Source: Nannocystis bainbridge (GTDB taxonomy: Bacteria; Myxococcota_A; Polyangia; Nannocystales; Nannocystaceae). Taken from it: a stretch of DNA of 64,000 bases. The stretch covers positions 3,002,001-3,066,000 of the forward strand of contig NZ_JAQNDL010000001.1 in NCBI RefSeq assembly GCF_028368995.1, read 5' to 3'. Below the pieces are notes generated by a model. The model had not been told where the DNA came from and did not search any database. It was given only the letters and a program-made list of their open reading frames with translations. Below, in pieces: positions 27,591 to 35,263 of the stretch (its first letter is position 1; every line of letters begins with the position of its first letter). The position numbers and the translations under genes are program-made.

Positions 27591-29141
27591 ATGCAACAGA
27601 CCCTGTCCCGCCGCTCGTTCGCGGCTCTCTCGACCCTCGGCCTCGGGCTCCCGGGCTTGCTCGGCGGCTGCCGAGGGACCACAAAGGCCGGGAGCACCAC
27701 CATGATCCCCGGTGAACAAGCCCCCCTCGCCGACCACCTCGGGTGGTTCTCCGTCGACAAGCCCACGATCGCGCGCGTCATGACCGAGTTGACCGCGCGC
27801 GGCGCCGACGCTGCCGACCTCTACTTTCAGTACAGCCGCGACAACTCGATCACGATGGAGGACGGCATCATCAGCCGCGCCAGCTCGTCGGTCGACCAGG
27901 GCGTCGGCCTGCGCGTGGTCGTCGGCGACCAGACCGGCTACGCCTTCACCGAGGACCTCTCGCTCGAGGCGATGCTGGCGGCGGCGCGCACGGCGGCGGG
28001 CATCGCCCACAGCGGCGCGGCGCACGCCCCGGTCGAGTTCAAGCAGCGCTCGCGGCCCAGCTACTACACGCTGAGCCAGCCGTGGGCCGAGGTGCAGACG
28101 GTGCAGAAGCTGCCGCGCATCGAGCAGCTGGCCGCGCTGGCGCGCAAGGGCGACCCGTCGATCCACAAGGTCACGGTCAGCTGGGCCGACGGCGAGGAGC
28201 TGGTCCTCATCGCCGACATGCACGGCAACGTCCACACCGACATCCGGCCGATGACGCGCCTGTGGTGCATGTTGACCGCCAAGAAGGGCGACGTCACCCA
28301 GAGCAACAGCGCCAACCTGGCCGGGCGCCACGGGTTCGAGTGGTACACCGACGAGCGGCTCGAGTTCCTGGCCAAGGAGGCGGTGGCGCGCACGATGGTG
28401 CTGTTCGACGCCAAGCGCCCGCCGGCCGGCGAGATGCCGGTGGTGCTGGCGGCCGGCGCCAGCGGCATCCTCCTGCACGAGGCGATCGGCCACGGCATGG
28501 AGGCCGACTTCAACCGCAAGAACACCAGCATCTACGCCAGCATGATCGGCAAGAAGGTCGCGCCCGACTTCGTCACGATCGTCGACGACGCGACCCAGCC
28601 GGGCGAGCGCGGCGCGCTCAACGTCGACGACGAGGGCAACGCGGTCGAGAAGACCGTGCTCGTCGACCACGGCGTGATGGCGTCGTACCTGCACGACAGC
28701 ATCAGCGCCAAGCACTACAAGGTCAAGGCGACCGGCTCGGGCCGGCGCGAGTCGTTCCGCCACTCGCCGATGCCGCGCATGCGCAGCACGTACATGGAGA
28801 ACGGCCCGCACACGCGCGAAGAGATCATCGCCTCGGTCAAGAAGGGCATCATCGCCGAGACCTTCACCAACGGTCAGGTCCAGATCGGCGCCGGCGACTT
28901 CACCTTCTACATCAAGAACGGCTGGCTCATCGAGGACGGCAAGATCACCGCCCCGATCAAGGACATCAACATCATCGGCAACGGCCCCGAGGCGCTGCGC
29001 AACGTCACCATGGTGGCGAACGACTGCAAGCTCGACTTCGGCGGCTGGACCTGCGGCAAGGACGGCCAGAGCGTGCCGGTCTCGCAGGGCCTGCCCACCA
29101 CTCTGGTCTCGAAGATGACCGTCGGAGGCGAGAATGTCTGA
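27591..29141 (+). CDS. tldD: Tat-signal TldD family metalloprotease
   Basis: A 516-residue member of the TldD/PmbA (U62) family; TldD is the zinc-bearing subunit that trims unfolded or modified peptides. The zinc motif HEAIGHGMEADF is near residue 296, and the C-terminus has the IKNGWLIEDGKITAPI segment. Unlike E. coli TldD it starts with SRRSFAALS plus a hydrophobic run ending GGCRG, a Tat signal with lipobox. It overlaps its partner gene by 8 bp, consistent with a heterodimer. Export of this normally cytoplasmic enzyme is inferred from sequence only. Confidence 0.88.
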   Translation: MQQTLSRRSFAALSTLGLGLPGLLGGCRGTTKAGSTTMIPGEQAPLADHLGWFSVDKPTIARVMTELTARGADAADLYFQYSRDNSITMEDGIISRASSSVDQGVGLRVVVGDQTGYAFTEDLSLEAMLAAARTAAGIAHSGAAHAPVEFKQRSRPSYYTLSQPWAEVQTVQKLPRIEQLAALARKGDPSIHKVTVSWADGEELVLIADMHGNVHTDIRPMTRLWCMLTAKKGDVTQSNSANLAGRHGFEWYTDERLEFLAKEAVARTMVLFDAKRPPAGEMPVVLAAGASGILLHEAIGHGMEADFNRKNTSIYASMIGKKVAPDFVTIVDDATQPGERGALNVDDEGNAVEKTVLVDHGVMASYLHDSISAKHYKVKATGSGRRESFRHSPMPRMRSTYMENGPHTREEIIASVKKGIIAETFTNGQVQIGAGDFTFYIKNGWLIEDGKITAPIKDINIIGNGPEALRNVTMVANDCKLDFGGWTCGKDGQSVPVSQGLPTTLVSKMTVGGENV

Positions 29142-30447
29142 CCTGTTGCAGAGCGCCAAGACAGCCATCGACCTGGCCAAAAAGTCAGGTGCGCAGGACG
29201 CCTGGGCCGCGGTCTCGCGCGACCGCTCGGTGTCCCTGACCTACCGCGACGGCAAGGTCGAGAAGGTCGAGGAGAGCACCTCCCGCGGCCTCGGCATCAG
29301 CCTCTACGTCGACGGCCGCTACTCGTCGCACAGCACCACCGACCTCCGCCCCGACCGCCTGGCCGGCTTCATCAAGGAGGCGGTCGCGCTGACCCGCGTG
29401 CTGCAGCCCGACCCCTTCCGCGTGATCCCCGACCCCGCGCTGTTCAAGGACCGGCCCACCGCCAACCTCGAGCGCGTCGACCCGAGCGTCGCCAAGCTGA
29501 CCCGCGAGCAGCGCGAAGCCTGGGCCGCCGAGATGGACGCCAAGGCCCACTCCGACAAGCGCGTCATCTCGGCCGAGAGCAACCTGTTCAGCGGCGAGTC
29601 GCAGGGCGCGGCCGCCAGCAGCAACGGCTTCGACGGCACCTGGGACGGCAGCTACGTCGGCTACTCGTGCACCGCGACGGTCCGCGAGGGCGAGGACAAG
29701 CGCCCCGAGGGCTCGGGGCACGCGGTCGGCCGGTTCCTGGCCGGCCTGCCCGAGCCGGCGGCCGTGGCCGCGCTGGCGCTGCAGCGGGCGATCGACCGCC
29801 TCGGCAGCGCCAAGGGCCCGACGGTGCGCACGACGATGGTGGTCGACCCGGAGGCGGCGGTCTCGCTGATCTCGCGCGCGCTCGGGCCGATGTCGGCGGC
29901 GTCGATCCAGCAGGGCCGCTCCTACCTGGCCGGCAAGCAGGGCCAGAAGGTGTTCGGCGACAAGCTGACCGTCACCGACGACCCGCTGGTGCCGCGCGGC
30001 CTGAGCTCGCGTCACTTCGACGGCGAGGGCATCTCGGCCAAGCGCATGCCGCTCGTCGAGGCCGGCGTGGTCCGCAACTACTACGTCGACACCTACTACG
30101 GCCGGAAGCTCGGCATGGCGCCGACCACCGGCTCGGCCAGCAACCGCGTGGTCGGCCTCGGCGACAAGTCGCTCGCCGCCCTCATCGGCGACGTCCAGGA
30201 CGGCATCTACGTGACCTCCTGGCTCGGCGGCAACAGCGACGCGACCACCGGCGACTTCTCGCTCGGCCTCCGCGGCCACCAGATCAAGGGCGGCAAGATC
30301 GGCGCGCCCATCGGCGAGATGAACGTCACCGGCAACCTCGCCGCCCTGTTCGCCAAGCTCGCCCTGGTCGGCAACGACCCCTACCCGTACTCGAGCCTGC
30401 GCGCCCCGACCCTCGTGTTCGAGGACGTGCAGTTCAGCGGGACCTGA
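29134..30447 (+). CDS. pmbA: TldE/PmbA family protein
   Basis: A 437-residue TldE/PmbA subunit, the non-zinc partner that shapes the active cavity in TldD-TldE. Typical segments are VEKVEESTSRGLGI near residue 45, FDGEGISAKRMPLVEAGVVRNYYVDTYYGRKLG near 290-320, and the C-terminal KGGKIGAPIGEMNVTGN. It has no signal peptide although its overlapping neighbour does. If the pair is exported together, hitch-hiking of the folded complex through Tat would explain this (inference). Its stop codon lies inside the first unit of a seven-unit palindrome array. Confidence 0.88.
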   Translation: MSDLLQSAKTAIDLAKKSGAQDAWAAVSRDRSVSLTYRDGKVEKVEESTSRGLGISLYVDGRYSSHSTTDLRPDRLAGFIKEAVALTRVLQPDPFRVIPDPALFKDRPTANLERVDPSVAKLTREQREAWAAEMDAKAHSDKRVISAESNLFSGESQGAAASSNGFDGTWDGSYVGYSCTATVREGEDKRPEGSGHAVGRFLAGLPEPAAVAALALQRAIDRLGSAKGPTVRTTMVVDPEAAVSLISRALGPMSAASIQQGRSYLAGKQGQKVFGDKLTVTDDPLVPRGLSSRHFDGEGISAKRMPLVEAGVVRNYYVDTYYGRKLGMAPTTGSASNRVVGLGDKSLAALIGDVQDGIYVTSWLGGNSDATTGDFSLGLRGHQIKGGKIGAPIGEMNVTGNLAALFAKLALVGNDPYPYSSLRAPTLVFEDVQFSGT

Positions 30448-30533
30448 TCCGAAGGACCTGCCCGAAGGGGCCTGTCTGAAGGGGCCTGTCCGGATGGACA
30501 GGTCCCTTTCGTCATGCCCTGGAGGACATGTCC
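30440..30533. repeat. Seven-unit 14-nt palindrome array, convergent
   Basis: Cores at 30443, 30457, 30471 and 30485 (CCTG), 30499 (CAGG), and 30513 and 30527 (CATG) are all exactly 14 nt apart. This is the longest run in the window. It overlaps the pmbA stop codon and ends just before the convergent lipoprotein gene. The GGCCTGTCCGGATGGACAGG portion is a strong hairpin. Confidence 0.85.
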
Positions 30534-30546
30534 TGCGACGCCGCGC

Positions 30547-31329
30547 TCAGCCGCCCGGGCAGCGCGGCTCGCCGGTGCGCATGTCGATCGCGGAGCCGAG
30601 CGGCTGCCAGCCCGGCTGGTCGGGGAAGCAGCCGCTGCGGAGCTGCCACATCACGCCGCGTGGGTCGCGGGCACGACTCATCGCGTCGGTGCACAGCTCG
30701 GCGCGCGTGCAGCCGGCGAGGGTCAGGGGCTCACGGCAGTTCGGATACCCGTGGACCTCGCCGCAGAACGCGTGCGCCTGGCACTGGTCGACCCGCAGGC
30801 GCCCGCAGTCGCAGAACTCGCGGTCGTCGTCGGCGCAGCTCACCGAGACCATGCGGACCTGCGGCAGCGCCATCGCCCCGCGCACCTGCGGATGGGTCGC
30901 CACCACCAGCACGCTCCACAGTGAAGACCTGGCGTAGATCTCCCGCGCCCCGTCGGCCCGCAGGCGGTCCATCACCCGCTCCCGCCGCTCCAGCTTCTCG
31001 GCCTCGGTGTAGGCGACCTGATCGCCGCGGTCGTCGGTCCAGTACTCGTCGAACACCAGGGTCCAGGCGAAGCGCACCTGCGGGTGCGCGCGCGCTTGCA
31101 GGCAGCGCGCGAGGTAGGTCGGCGCGTGGCACTTCGCCTCGACGTCGCCCGGCGCGAGCTCGGCGCTGACCAGCAGCGACGGGTCGACGCCGACCGGCTC
31201 GACGAGCTCCGGCTCGCCCGCCGGCGACGCCCCGGTCGGCGGCGCCTCGGTGCGCGAGGGCTCGCCCGTGCGCGCGCACGCCAGCGCGAGGCCCAGCCAG
31301 CCGACCACCGCCCGCACCTCCGGCCTCAC
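30547..31329 (-). CDS. Cys-rich lipoprotein of unknown function
   Basis: A 260-residue protein from the GTG at 31329, giving a signal peptide that ends in the lipobox LALAC. A short Pro/Thr/Glu linker follows. The body contains the segments CHAPTYLARCLQAR, VRFAWTLVFDEYWTDDRGDQV, ADDDREFCDCGRLRVDQCQAHAF-like and PNCREPLTLAGC, with at least ten Cys probably in disulfides. I do not recognise the family. Start choice is uncertain because the frame is open for 60 further codons upstream without signal features. Confidence 0.6.
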   Translation of the reverse strand: MRPEVRAVVGWLGLALACARTGEPSRTEAPPTGASPAGEPELVEPVGVDPSLLVSAELAPGDVEAKCHAPTYLARCLQARAHPQVRFAWTLVFDEYWTDDRGDQVAYTEAEKLERRERVMDRLRADGAREIYARSSLWSVLVVATHPQVRGAMALPQVRMVSVSCADDDREFCDCGRLRVDQCQAHAFCGEVHGYPNCREPLTLAGCTRAELCTDAMSRARDPRGVMWQLRSGCFPDQPGWQPLGSAIDMRTGEPRCPGG

Positions 31330-31485
31330 GAGCGCTCTCCCATACCGACGACCGTACCACCGAACCCCGCGGCCCGCGTCGGACGCGGATCGGCGGCGCT
31401 CCCGACCGCTCCGGGCACCTCTCCTCGACGCCACCGGTCTCCAGCGCCTGACAGCCGAACAGCGACCGATCGAACTCGAAGTCCC

Positions 31486-31523
31486 CCGGATGTCTCGAAG
31501 GACATGCCCCAACGTGCATGTCT
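31486..31523. repeat. 14-nt palindrome array (3 units)
   Basis: Cores GATG 31489, CATG 31503 and CATG 31517 are exactly 14 nt apart. They lie just beyond the stop of the hydrolase lipoprotein gene (31538) and upstream of the Cys-rich lipoprotein gene, in tandem minus-strand context. Confidence 0.65.
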
Positions 31524-31537
31524 CATTCGCAGTCGAG

Positions 31538-32719
31538 TCACTTCTCGGCGATCGTGACGAGCCCGGTGTCGACGTAGCGCTGCTGCGCCTCGGCGCCGGT
31601 CAGGTAGGTGTCGTAGCCGGGAGCGTCGCGCAGCCATCGCCCGAAGTAGGCGACCACGTAGGCGCGCGCGAGGTCGTTGACGACCGCGTTGGCGAGGGTC
31701 GGCTGCTGGCAGAACGAGCAGGTGATCCCACACGAGGCGACGTCGTCGAGGAAGCTCATGTGATTGGCGCCGTTGACGGTCACCTGCAGGGCCGGGGCGT
31801 TGGCCTCGGCGTAGAAGGTCGTGAAGTTCTCGGCCGCCGGGGCGCAGGCCATGAAGCCGGCGGTGTCGAGGGTCTCGCCGAGGAAGCCGAGCGGGATGGC
31901 GATCGGCAGCATCGCGCTGGCGTCGGGGCACGCCTGCATGTTCGGGCACATGTTGGCGCCGTCGACGGGATCGAGGGTGAGCGAGGCCTTGACGCGGGCG
32001 TCGTACATGGCAGCGAGCACGGAGATCTTGCCGCCGAGAGAGTGCCCGGTGGTGCCGACGTTGTTGAGGTCGGAGATGTCCCCGAGGACAGGATGCTCGC
32101 CGGCCCAGTCGAGCGCGGCCAGCACCTGCTTGGCGTTGGCGACGTGGTCGACGGTGCCGAAGATGTAGCCGGCGTGGTCGACGTTGAGGACCACGTAGCC
32201 GTGCGACGCGAGCCGCGTGGCGTAGCCGGTGTACTGCGTCGGCGGCAGGTTGAAGCCGTGGGCGATCGTCACCACCGGGTACGGTCCGGCCTCGGGCCCC
32301 GACGTCGGGTAGTGCGCGGTGACGCCGATCATCTCACCGTCGACGTCGATCTCGCCCGCGAGCTCGTCGAACTGCCACGGCCCGTCCTGGTCCGGATCGT
32401 GGACCTCGCCGTCCGGCTCGCCAGTGGTGCCGTCGGTCGTGGTCGAACCAGTCGTATCGGGACCGGTCGTGGCCGCGGTCGTCGAGGTCGGTCCGCTCTC
32501 GGTGGTCGGCCCGTCGGTCGTCGTCGTCGTCGTCGTCGTGCCACTCGTCCCGGTCGGGCTCGTCGTCGCAGTGGTCGGCTCGTCCCCGGTGGTGCTGCCG
32601 GTACCGACCCCGGTGCTCGTGCCGGTGCTCGAACCAGGGTCGGAGTCCGTGCCCGACGACGTCCCGCCGCCGTTGCACGCGATTGTGAGGACAAGGAGAG
32701 TGAGGACGGACCGCTGCAT
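31538..32719 (-). CDS. Thr-rich linker alpha/beta-hydrolase lipoprotein
   Basis: A 393-residue surface hydrolase. The ATG at 32719 gives a signal peptide ending LTIAC. Residues ~20-110 are a Thr/Ser/Gly linker. The catalytic domain shows VVTIAHGFNLPP (oxyanion region), ASHGYVVLNVDHAGY, the nucleophile elbow GHSLGG near residue 237 and VNGANHMSFLDD with the likely catalytic His. This matches the chlorophyllase/PAF-acetylhydrolase/dienelactone hydrolase-like group, so it is an esterase of unknown substrate. Several Cys near the C-terminus (CGITCSFC) are unusual. Confidence 0.83.
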   Translation of the reverse strand: MQRSVLTLLVLTIACNGGGTSSGTDSDPGSSTGTSTGVGTGSTTGDEPTTATTSPTGTSGTTTTTTTTDGPTTESGPTSTTAATTGPDTTGSTTTDGTTGEPDGEVHDPDQDGPWQFDELAGEIDVDGEMIGVTAHYPTSGPEAGPYPVVTIAHGFNLPPTQYTGYATRLASHGYVVLNVDHAGYIFGTVDHVANAKQVLAALDWAGEHPVLGDISDLNNVGTTGHSLGGKISVLAAMYDARVKASLTLDPVDGANMCPNMQACPDASAMLPIAIPLGFLGETLDTAGFMACAPAAENFTTFYAEANAPALQVTVNGANHMSFLDDVASCGITCSFCQQPTLANAVVNDLARAYVVAYFGRWLRDAPGYDTYLTGAEAQQRYVDTGLVTIAEK

Positions 32720-33089
32720 GACGCCACGTCTAGCGGCCGCCCCCCTGGCGAGCAATCGCGCAACGCTCACGAAAGGCCGCCAAATCCCCGGTACAGCGCC
32801 GTTTCGCCGGCCCCCCGGCGTGGCCTTTGGGCGGCACCGCGTTCATCGTCCCGGCCGCGCCGCCGGGCCAATCGCCGCACCGGCGAGCGCGCGCGAGGTC
32901 TGGACGCCACGTCGATCGAGTTTCGCGTAGATTCGCCGGTCACCCCCGCGAACTGCCGTGCACGGTCCGGTCGCGGGCGGCCCGGTCGAACCTAATGGGC
33001 TCTCGAGGACATGTCCGAAGAGACATGTCATCGCCCGCCGCGCCGACCGGGAGAGGCTCGATCTCACATGTCCCTGAGGACATGTCGCC
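32720..33089. other. Gene-free interval with two palindrome pairs
   Basis: 370 bp without a supported gene. It carries CATG pairs at 33010/33024 and 33067/33081, each exactly 14 nt apart. The second pair directly precedes (in the sense of transcript 3' end) the stop of the minus-strand NADH dehydrogenase gene at 33090, a terminator-like position. Confidence 0.6.
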
Positions 33090-34370
33090 TCAGCGGTAGC
33101 GCCGGATGTACATCTTCATCAAGAACCGGCGGAACCAGATGTTCACCGCCGCGAAGTCGACCACCAGCCGGCCGTACACCACCAGCGACGCGTCGCCGAT
33201 GCTGACCCCATGCGGAAAATCCTCGCGCAGCGTGTGCGGGCGCAGCGGCGGCACCCCGTGCGGGTAGCCCGGCGCCTCGCGGGCCAGCCGCGTCAGGTTG
33301 TCCGTGGTCAGCCACGCCTGCCACAGGCACTCGATCGCCCGCTGCATCGTCGGCCACTCGCCGGTCGCGCTCTGCACCCGCGCCGCGTCGCCGATGGCGA
33401 AGATGTCCGGCCGGGTCGGCTTCGGCGTGGCGAAGCACTGCAGCGTCGGCCCGACCGCCAGCCAGCCGTCGGCGGTGCGCGGCAGCGACAGGCCCGCCAG
33501 CGCCGGCGCCGGCCGGACGCCACCGGTCCAAAAGGCCATGTCGCAAGGGACATCCGTCGCGTCGGCCCCGGGCGGCCGCAGCGTGGCGGTGCCGGCGGCC
33601 AAACGCGTCAGCCGGGTGTTCAGCCGCAGCTCGACGCCCTGGGCCCGCAGGTGCTGCTCGGCCTTGTGACCGGCGCGCTGGCACAGGTGCGGCAGCAGGC
33701 GCGGGCCCGAGTGGACGAGGACGACCCTGGGGGCGCGCCAGCCGGCCGGCCGCACGCGCGCGAGGCGGCCGAGGTCGCCGGCGAGCTCGACGCCGGAGAT
33801 CCCGCCGCCGGCGACGACGATGGTGGGCCGCTCGCCGGCGAGCCCGCGGGCCTCGCCCTCGCGGTAAGGGCCGTCGCCGCTGCTGACCCGCCGCGTCGTC
33901 TCGCCGTCCGGCCCGAGCAGCGCCGCCAGTTGCTCGGCCGCGCTGGCGAACTCGCCCTCGAACTTGTAGCCGACGAACCGCTCGGCCCCCTCGATCGCGG
34001 CCGGCGGCGCCAGCACCGAGCCGAGCGCGACGACGATGAAGCGCCCGCGCAGCCGCTCGCCCGAGGCCAGGGTGACCTCCTTGCGGTCGGGGTCGAGGCC
34101 GATCACGTCGCCGATCACGTAGCGGGCCTCGGGCCGCTTCTCGACGCTGCGCCGGGTCGGCAGCACCGAGGTGCCCGGATCGATGCGCCCGACCAGCCGC
34201 TCCTGCACCAGCGGGATGTACGGGTGCTCGGCCTGGCGATCGACCACGACGATCTTCAGCCCGCGCCCGCGGGCGCTGCGACGCAGCTGGTGGACCAGCT
34301 CGATCCCCGCGAAGCTGGCCCCGAGGATCAGGACGTCGGCCGTCGCGGCGTCATGTGTCTCTTCGGACAT
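33090..34370 (-). CDS. Type II NADH dehydrogenase-like FAD oxidoreductase
   Basis: A 426-residue flavoprotein of the NDH-2/pyridine nucleotide-disulfide oxidoreductase family. The FAD motif ILGASFAGIEL is near residue 14, the NAD(P) motif IVVAGGGISGVELAGDL near 160, and a second FAD motif IFAIGDAA near 300. The C-terminal ~90 residues include a hydrophobic/aromatic VYGRLVVDFAAVNIWFRRF stretch suited to membrane association. The ATG at 34370 is unusual because it lies inside the CATG core of a palindrome unit. It is the last gene of a likely three-gene minus-strand operon with MBL hydrolase and E1 genes. Confidence 0.85.
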   Translation of the reverse strand: MSEETHDAATADVLILGASFAGIELVHQLRRSARGRGLKIVVVDRQAEHPYIPLVQERLVGRIDPGTSVLPTRRSVEKRPEARYVIGDVIGLDPDRKEVTLASGERLRGRFIVVALGSVLAPPAAIEGAERFVGYKFEGEFASAAEQLAALLGPDGETTRRVSSGDGPYREGEARGLAGERPTIVVAGGGISGVELAGDLGRLARVRPAGWRAPRVVLVHSGPRLLPHLCQRAGHKAEQHLRAQGVELRLNTRLTRLAAGTATLRPPGADATDVPCDMAFWTGGVRPAPALAGLSLPRTADGWLAVGPTLQCFATPKPTRPDIFAIGDAARVQSATGEWPTMQRAIECLWQAWLTTDNLTRLAREAPGYPHGVPPLRPHTLREDFPHGVSIGDASLVVYGRLVVDFAAVNIWFRRFLMKMYIRRYR

Positions 34371-34416
34371 GTCTCTTGCTCGCTGTCCCTCGGACCATGT
34401 CCTAAAAGTCAGTTTC
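34365..34416. repeat. 14-nt palindrome array over NDH start
   Basis: Cores at 34368 (CATG, contains the start codon of the NADH dehydrogenase gene), 34382 (GCTG, degenerate), 34396 (CATG) and 34410 (CAGT, overlapping the MBL stop) keep an exact 14-nt phase. The phase survives even where the core has decayed. Confidence 0.65.
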
Positions 34417-35263
34417 CGAACACGTGCACGCGGTCGCGCACGCCCGCCGGGAACCGCTCGCGCGCCAGCCGCTCGGCCTGGGCCCGGCTGTGGCGCATGC
34501 TGCGGTGGACCAGCACCAGCGCCTCGCCGGTGAACCGCTCCGACTCGGCGACCAGCTCGTCGAGGTGGGTGTGGCCCCACTGGCGGGTCTGGGCCACGTC
34601 GCGCTCGTCCGTCCAGCTGGTGACCTCGTGGACCAGCACGCGGCAGCGGCGGGCCAGCTCGTGCTGCTGGAAGAACTCGATCTGGGTGTCACCGGTGACG
34701 CAGATCAGCGGCTCGGTGTGGCTGTCGAGCACGTCGGTGCCGGCCTTGCGCAGCGCGGCGATCTCCGGCCCCGGCAGGCCGACGTACTCCGGCTTCAGGC
34801 GGCTGGTGGTGCGCTCGACGATCCACGCGAGCGACGGCACCCGGTGCGTGGTCCGCAGGCAGTGCGCCGCGCACCCGCGGGACAGCCCGCCGCCGAGGGG
34901 GAAGCGGTCGCCGGGCGCGTGCCCGTGCAGCTGCCACTGCAGGTCGAAGCCCTCGATCTCGGCCCAGCCGCGGAGGATCCGCGTCAGCGGCTCGTGGACC
35001 TCCTGCGGCACGTGGATCGCCGGCGGCCCCGCGCGCATCAGCTGGCGCTGCGACACCAGGTAGCCGACGCCGCCGAGGTGGTCGGCGTGCCCGTGCGAGA
35101 CCAGGACCGTGTCGTACTTGAGCGCGCCGGGCGGGCACATGCCGACGTCGAACATGACCCCGAGCTCAGGGACCATGAGACAGGTCTCGACCCCGCCGCG
35201 GGTGACGCCGCGCAGGGTGAGACCGCCGACCTTGAGCTCGTCGAGGACCGCGGCGTCGTGCAT
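34409..35263 (-). CDS. MBL-fold metallohydrolase (RNase Z-like)
   Basis: A 284-residue metallo-beta-lactamase-fold hydrolase. The zinc motif VSHGHADHLGG is near residue 55. LICVTGDTQ near 180, a conserved VHEVTSWTD, and HTHLDEL near 225 supply further metal ligands, an arrangement like tRNase Z/beta-CASP-less hydrolases. The substrate is unknown. Its ATG overlaps the stop of the upstream E1 gene (TGATG), so it is translationally coupled. The coupling suggests a role linked to 2-oxoacid metabolism or thioester clearance (inference). Confidence 0.82.
   Translation of the reverse strand: MHDAAVLDELKVGGLTLRGVTRGGVETCLMVPELGVMFDVGMCPPGALKYDTVLVSHGHADHLGGVGYLVSQRQLMRAGPPAIHVPQEVHEPLTRILRGWAEIEGFDLQWQLHGHAPGDRFPLGGGLSRGCAAHCLRTTHRVPSLAWIVERTTSRLKPEYVGLPGPEIAALRKAGTDVLDSHTEPLICVTGDTQIEFFQQHELARRCRVLVHEVTSWTDERDVAQTRQWGHTHLDELVAESERFTGEALVLVHRSMRHSRAQAERLARERFPAGVRDRVHVFGN

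Noticed and set aside
25863..29180. 1105-codon minus-strand frame opposite the polymerase and tldD
   Set aside because: Shadow of two well-supported plus-strand genes; no domain signatures.
30440..30533. Palindrome units as p53-type response elements (RRRCATGYYY)
   Set aside because: The decamer match is formal only; no such factor exists in bacteria and the fixed 14-nt phase differs.
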